From Oleispira sp963851095 (GTDB lineage: Bacteria; Pseudomonadota; Gammaproteobacteria; Pseudomonadales; Oceanobacteraceae): 64,000 nucleotides of DNA. The notes beneath the pieces are model-generated. The model was not told the origin of the DNA, did not search any database, and worked only from the letters and a program-made list of their open reading frames with translations. Made by a program: the position numbers and the translations under genes. The stretch covers positions 102,854 to 166,853 of the forward strand of contig CAWKOX010000004.1 of assembly GCA_963851095.1 (NCBI GenBank), in the 5' to 3' direction. How positions within the stretch are numbered: the first letter of the stretch is position 1; each line of letters starts with the position of its first letter. This document shows, one piece after another, positions 63,163-64,000 of the stretch.

Positions 63163-64000
63163 AATCTTGTTGAGTTATCTATTTTACCTGTAAGATGCTG
63201 CTTCCAGGCTTTACGGATTTCTTTAGGGTGAAAGTAGCCTTCATCAATTAAGCGATTCTCAGAAATTAATGTTTCTGCCCAATCTCTAAGTGGCCCTCTC
63301 AACCATTCAGCTAAAGGTATAGAAAAACCTTTTTTTGGCCTTTCTATCATTTCACGAGGCACATACTTATATAAAACTTCTCGTAATACCCATTTACCAA
63401 CACCATCACGCATCTTCATATGCAAAGGCAACTGCCAAGCAAACTCAAATACCCTATGATCCAAAAGAGGAACCCTTGTTTCTAAACTATTTGCCATAGC
63501 TGCACGATCTACTTTAACTAATATATCGTCTGTCATATATTGGCCTGCATCCATTGCCATCATCCAGTGTTCAAAGCTGTCAGTTTCAGGCCACTCACTA
63601 TCAGAAGTAAGAAAAACAGGGGCATCATCAGACTCTTTAACTACTTTTTTTGGGTTAACCCAATGAGACATCATTAACTGATAAAACTCATACTGGTCCT
63701 TAGCCGGAAACACAGAAAGTAACTTAGTTAGCTTGCTAGGCAGTGGTAAACCGTCAAATAGTTGATAAGCTAATTTTCTTAACGGAAGTGGGAGTAGTTT
63801 CAATTTTTTCGAAATATTCGGGGCAAAATAATAAGGGTTATAACCTCCAAACAACTCATCACCACCATCACCACTTAACGAAACTGTTACATGTTCTTTC
63901 GCCATACGACTAACGATAAAAGTTGGAAGTTGTGAGCTATCAGCAAATGGCTCACAATAAATATTTGCAATACTAGGAACCAAGGCCAATGCATCATCTG
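63120..64000 (-). CDS. asnB: Asparagine synthetase (glutamine-hydrolysing), C-terminal part, cut by window edge
   Basis: The synthetase domain only; the frame is open to the window edge, so the N-terminal glutaminase domain lies outside. The ATP-pyrophosphatase loop is SLSGDGGDELFGGYN, with YMTDDILVKVDRAAMANSLETRVPLLDH and RPKKGFSIPLAEWLRGPL after it. In polysaccharide loci AsnB-like enzymes amidate or make asparagine-type linkages of sugar acids; the exact substrate here is unknown. The stop overlaps the following glycosyltransferase frame. Confidence 0.93.
   Translation of the reverse strand, partial: DDALALVPSIANIYCEPFADSSQLPTFIVSRMAKEHVTVSLSGDGGDELFGGYNPYYFAPNISKKLKLLPLPLRKLAYQLFDGLPLPSKLTKLLSVFPAKDQYEFYQLMMSHWVNPKKVVKESDDAPVFLTSDSEWPETDSFEHWMMAMDAGQYMTDDILVKVDRAAMANSLETRVPLLDHRVFEFAWQLPLHMKMRDGVGKWVLREVLYKYVPREMIERPKKGFSIPLAEWLRGPLRDWAETLISENRLIDEGYFHPKEIRKAWKQHLTGKIDNSTRLWSILMFQAWLEVQ

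Overview
The window comes from a moderately AT-rich gammaproteobacterial chromosome. The order rnc / DUF4845 / lepA / mucD / rseC / rseA / rpoE(algU) // nadB / ygfX / sdhE / ygfZ is the pseudomonad-oceanospirillad arrangement. The fadBA pair, the large unusual TRAP-type transporter and the general gene content suggest a marine, oil-degrader-like member of the Oceanospirillales (Oleispira/Thalassolituus/Bermanella type). That assignment is inference from gene content; no database was searched.

Layout. 1-6.2 kb: envelope-stress sigma operon followed by lepA and rnc, read leftwards, with a good sigma-E type promoter in front of the sigma gene. Two usual members are missing: rseB(mucB) between rseA and rseC, and lepB between lepA and rnc. 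6.3-20 kb: nadB, ygfX/sdhE/ygfZ, two tandem HDOD genes, an enoyl-CoA hydratase-family hydrolase, a lipoprotein alpha/beta hydrolase, two hotdog thioesterases, small DUF genes, a leucine-rich-repeat/protein-kinase fusion, and a PepSY membrane gene with an in-frame stop at codon 7. 20-29 kb: proS, lytic transglycosylase, thioredoxin-like lipoprotein, yihY, an arsC-like / wrbA / DUF2069 / ytoQ operon, and a chemoreceptor. 29-33 kb: fadA and a frameshifted fadB. 33-38.7 kb: a periplasmic helical protein, then a candidate TRAP-type system (TatT-like lipoprotein, unusual solute-binding protein, long fused permease). 39-45.7 kb: uup and an RND adaptor/pump pair. 45.8-46.6 kb: three tandem tRNA-Val/tRNA-Asp pairs. 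47-54.5 kb: an acidic micro-ORF, an AraC regulator, a chalcone-isomerase-like protein, uvrB, a ruined wzz, aspC, REP-like hairpins and tRNA-Asn.

54.6-64 kb is a surface-polysaccharide locus. It encodes a bacillosamine-type pathway: PglF-like dehydratase, PglE-like aminotransferase, PglD-like acetyltransferase, PglC-like phosphosugar transferase and a PglA-like glycosyltransferase, plus a second glycosyltransferase and AsnB. Translating all frames by eye shows that wzz, pglF, a wzy-like polymerase and a second asnB copy are each broken by indels, while the genes between them are intact. The most notable result of the window is this selective decay of the polymerisation and first-step genes of a glycan pathway. 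A His-Asp coding CATGAC/CATGA repeat sits at the broken start of wzz. Local sequence error must be excluded, because fadB and the PepSY gene elsewhere are also interrupted.
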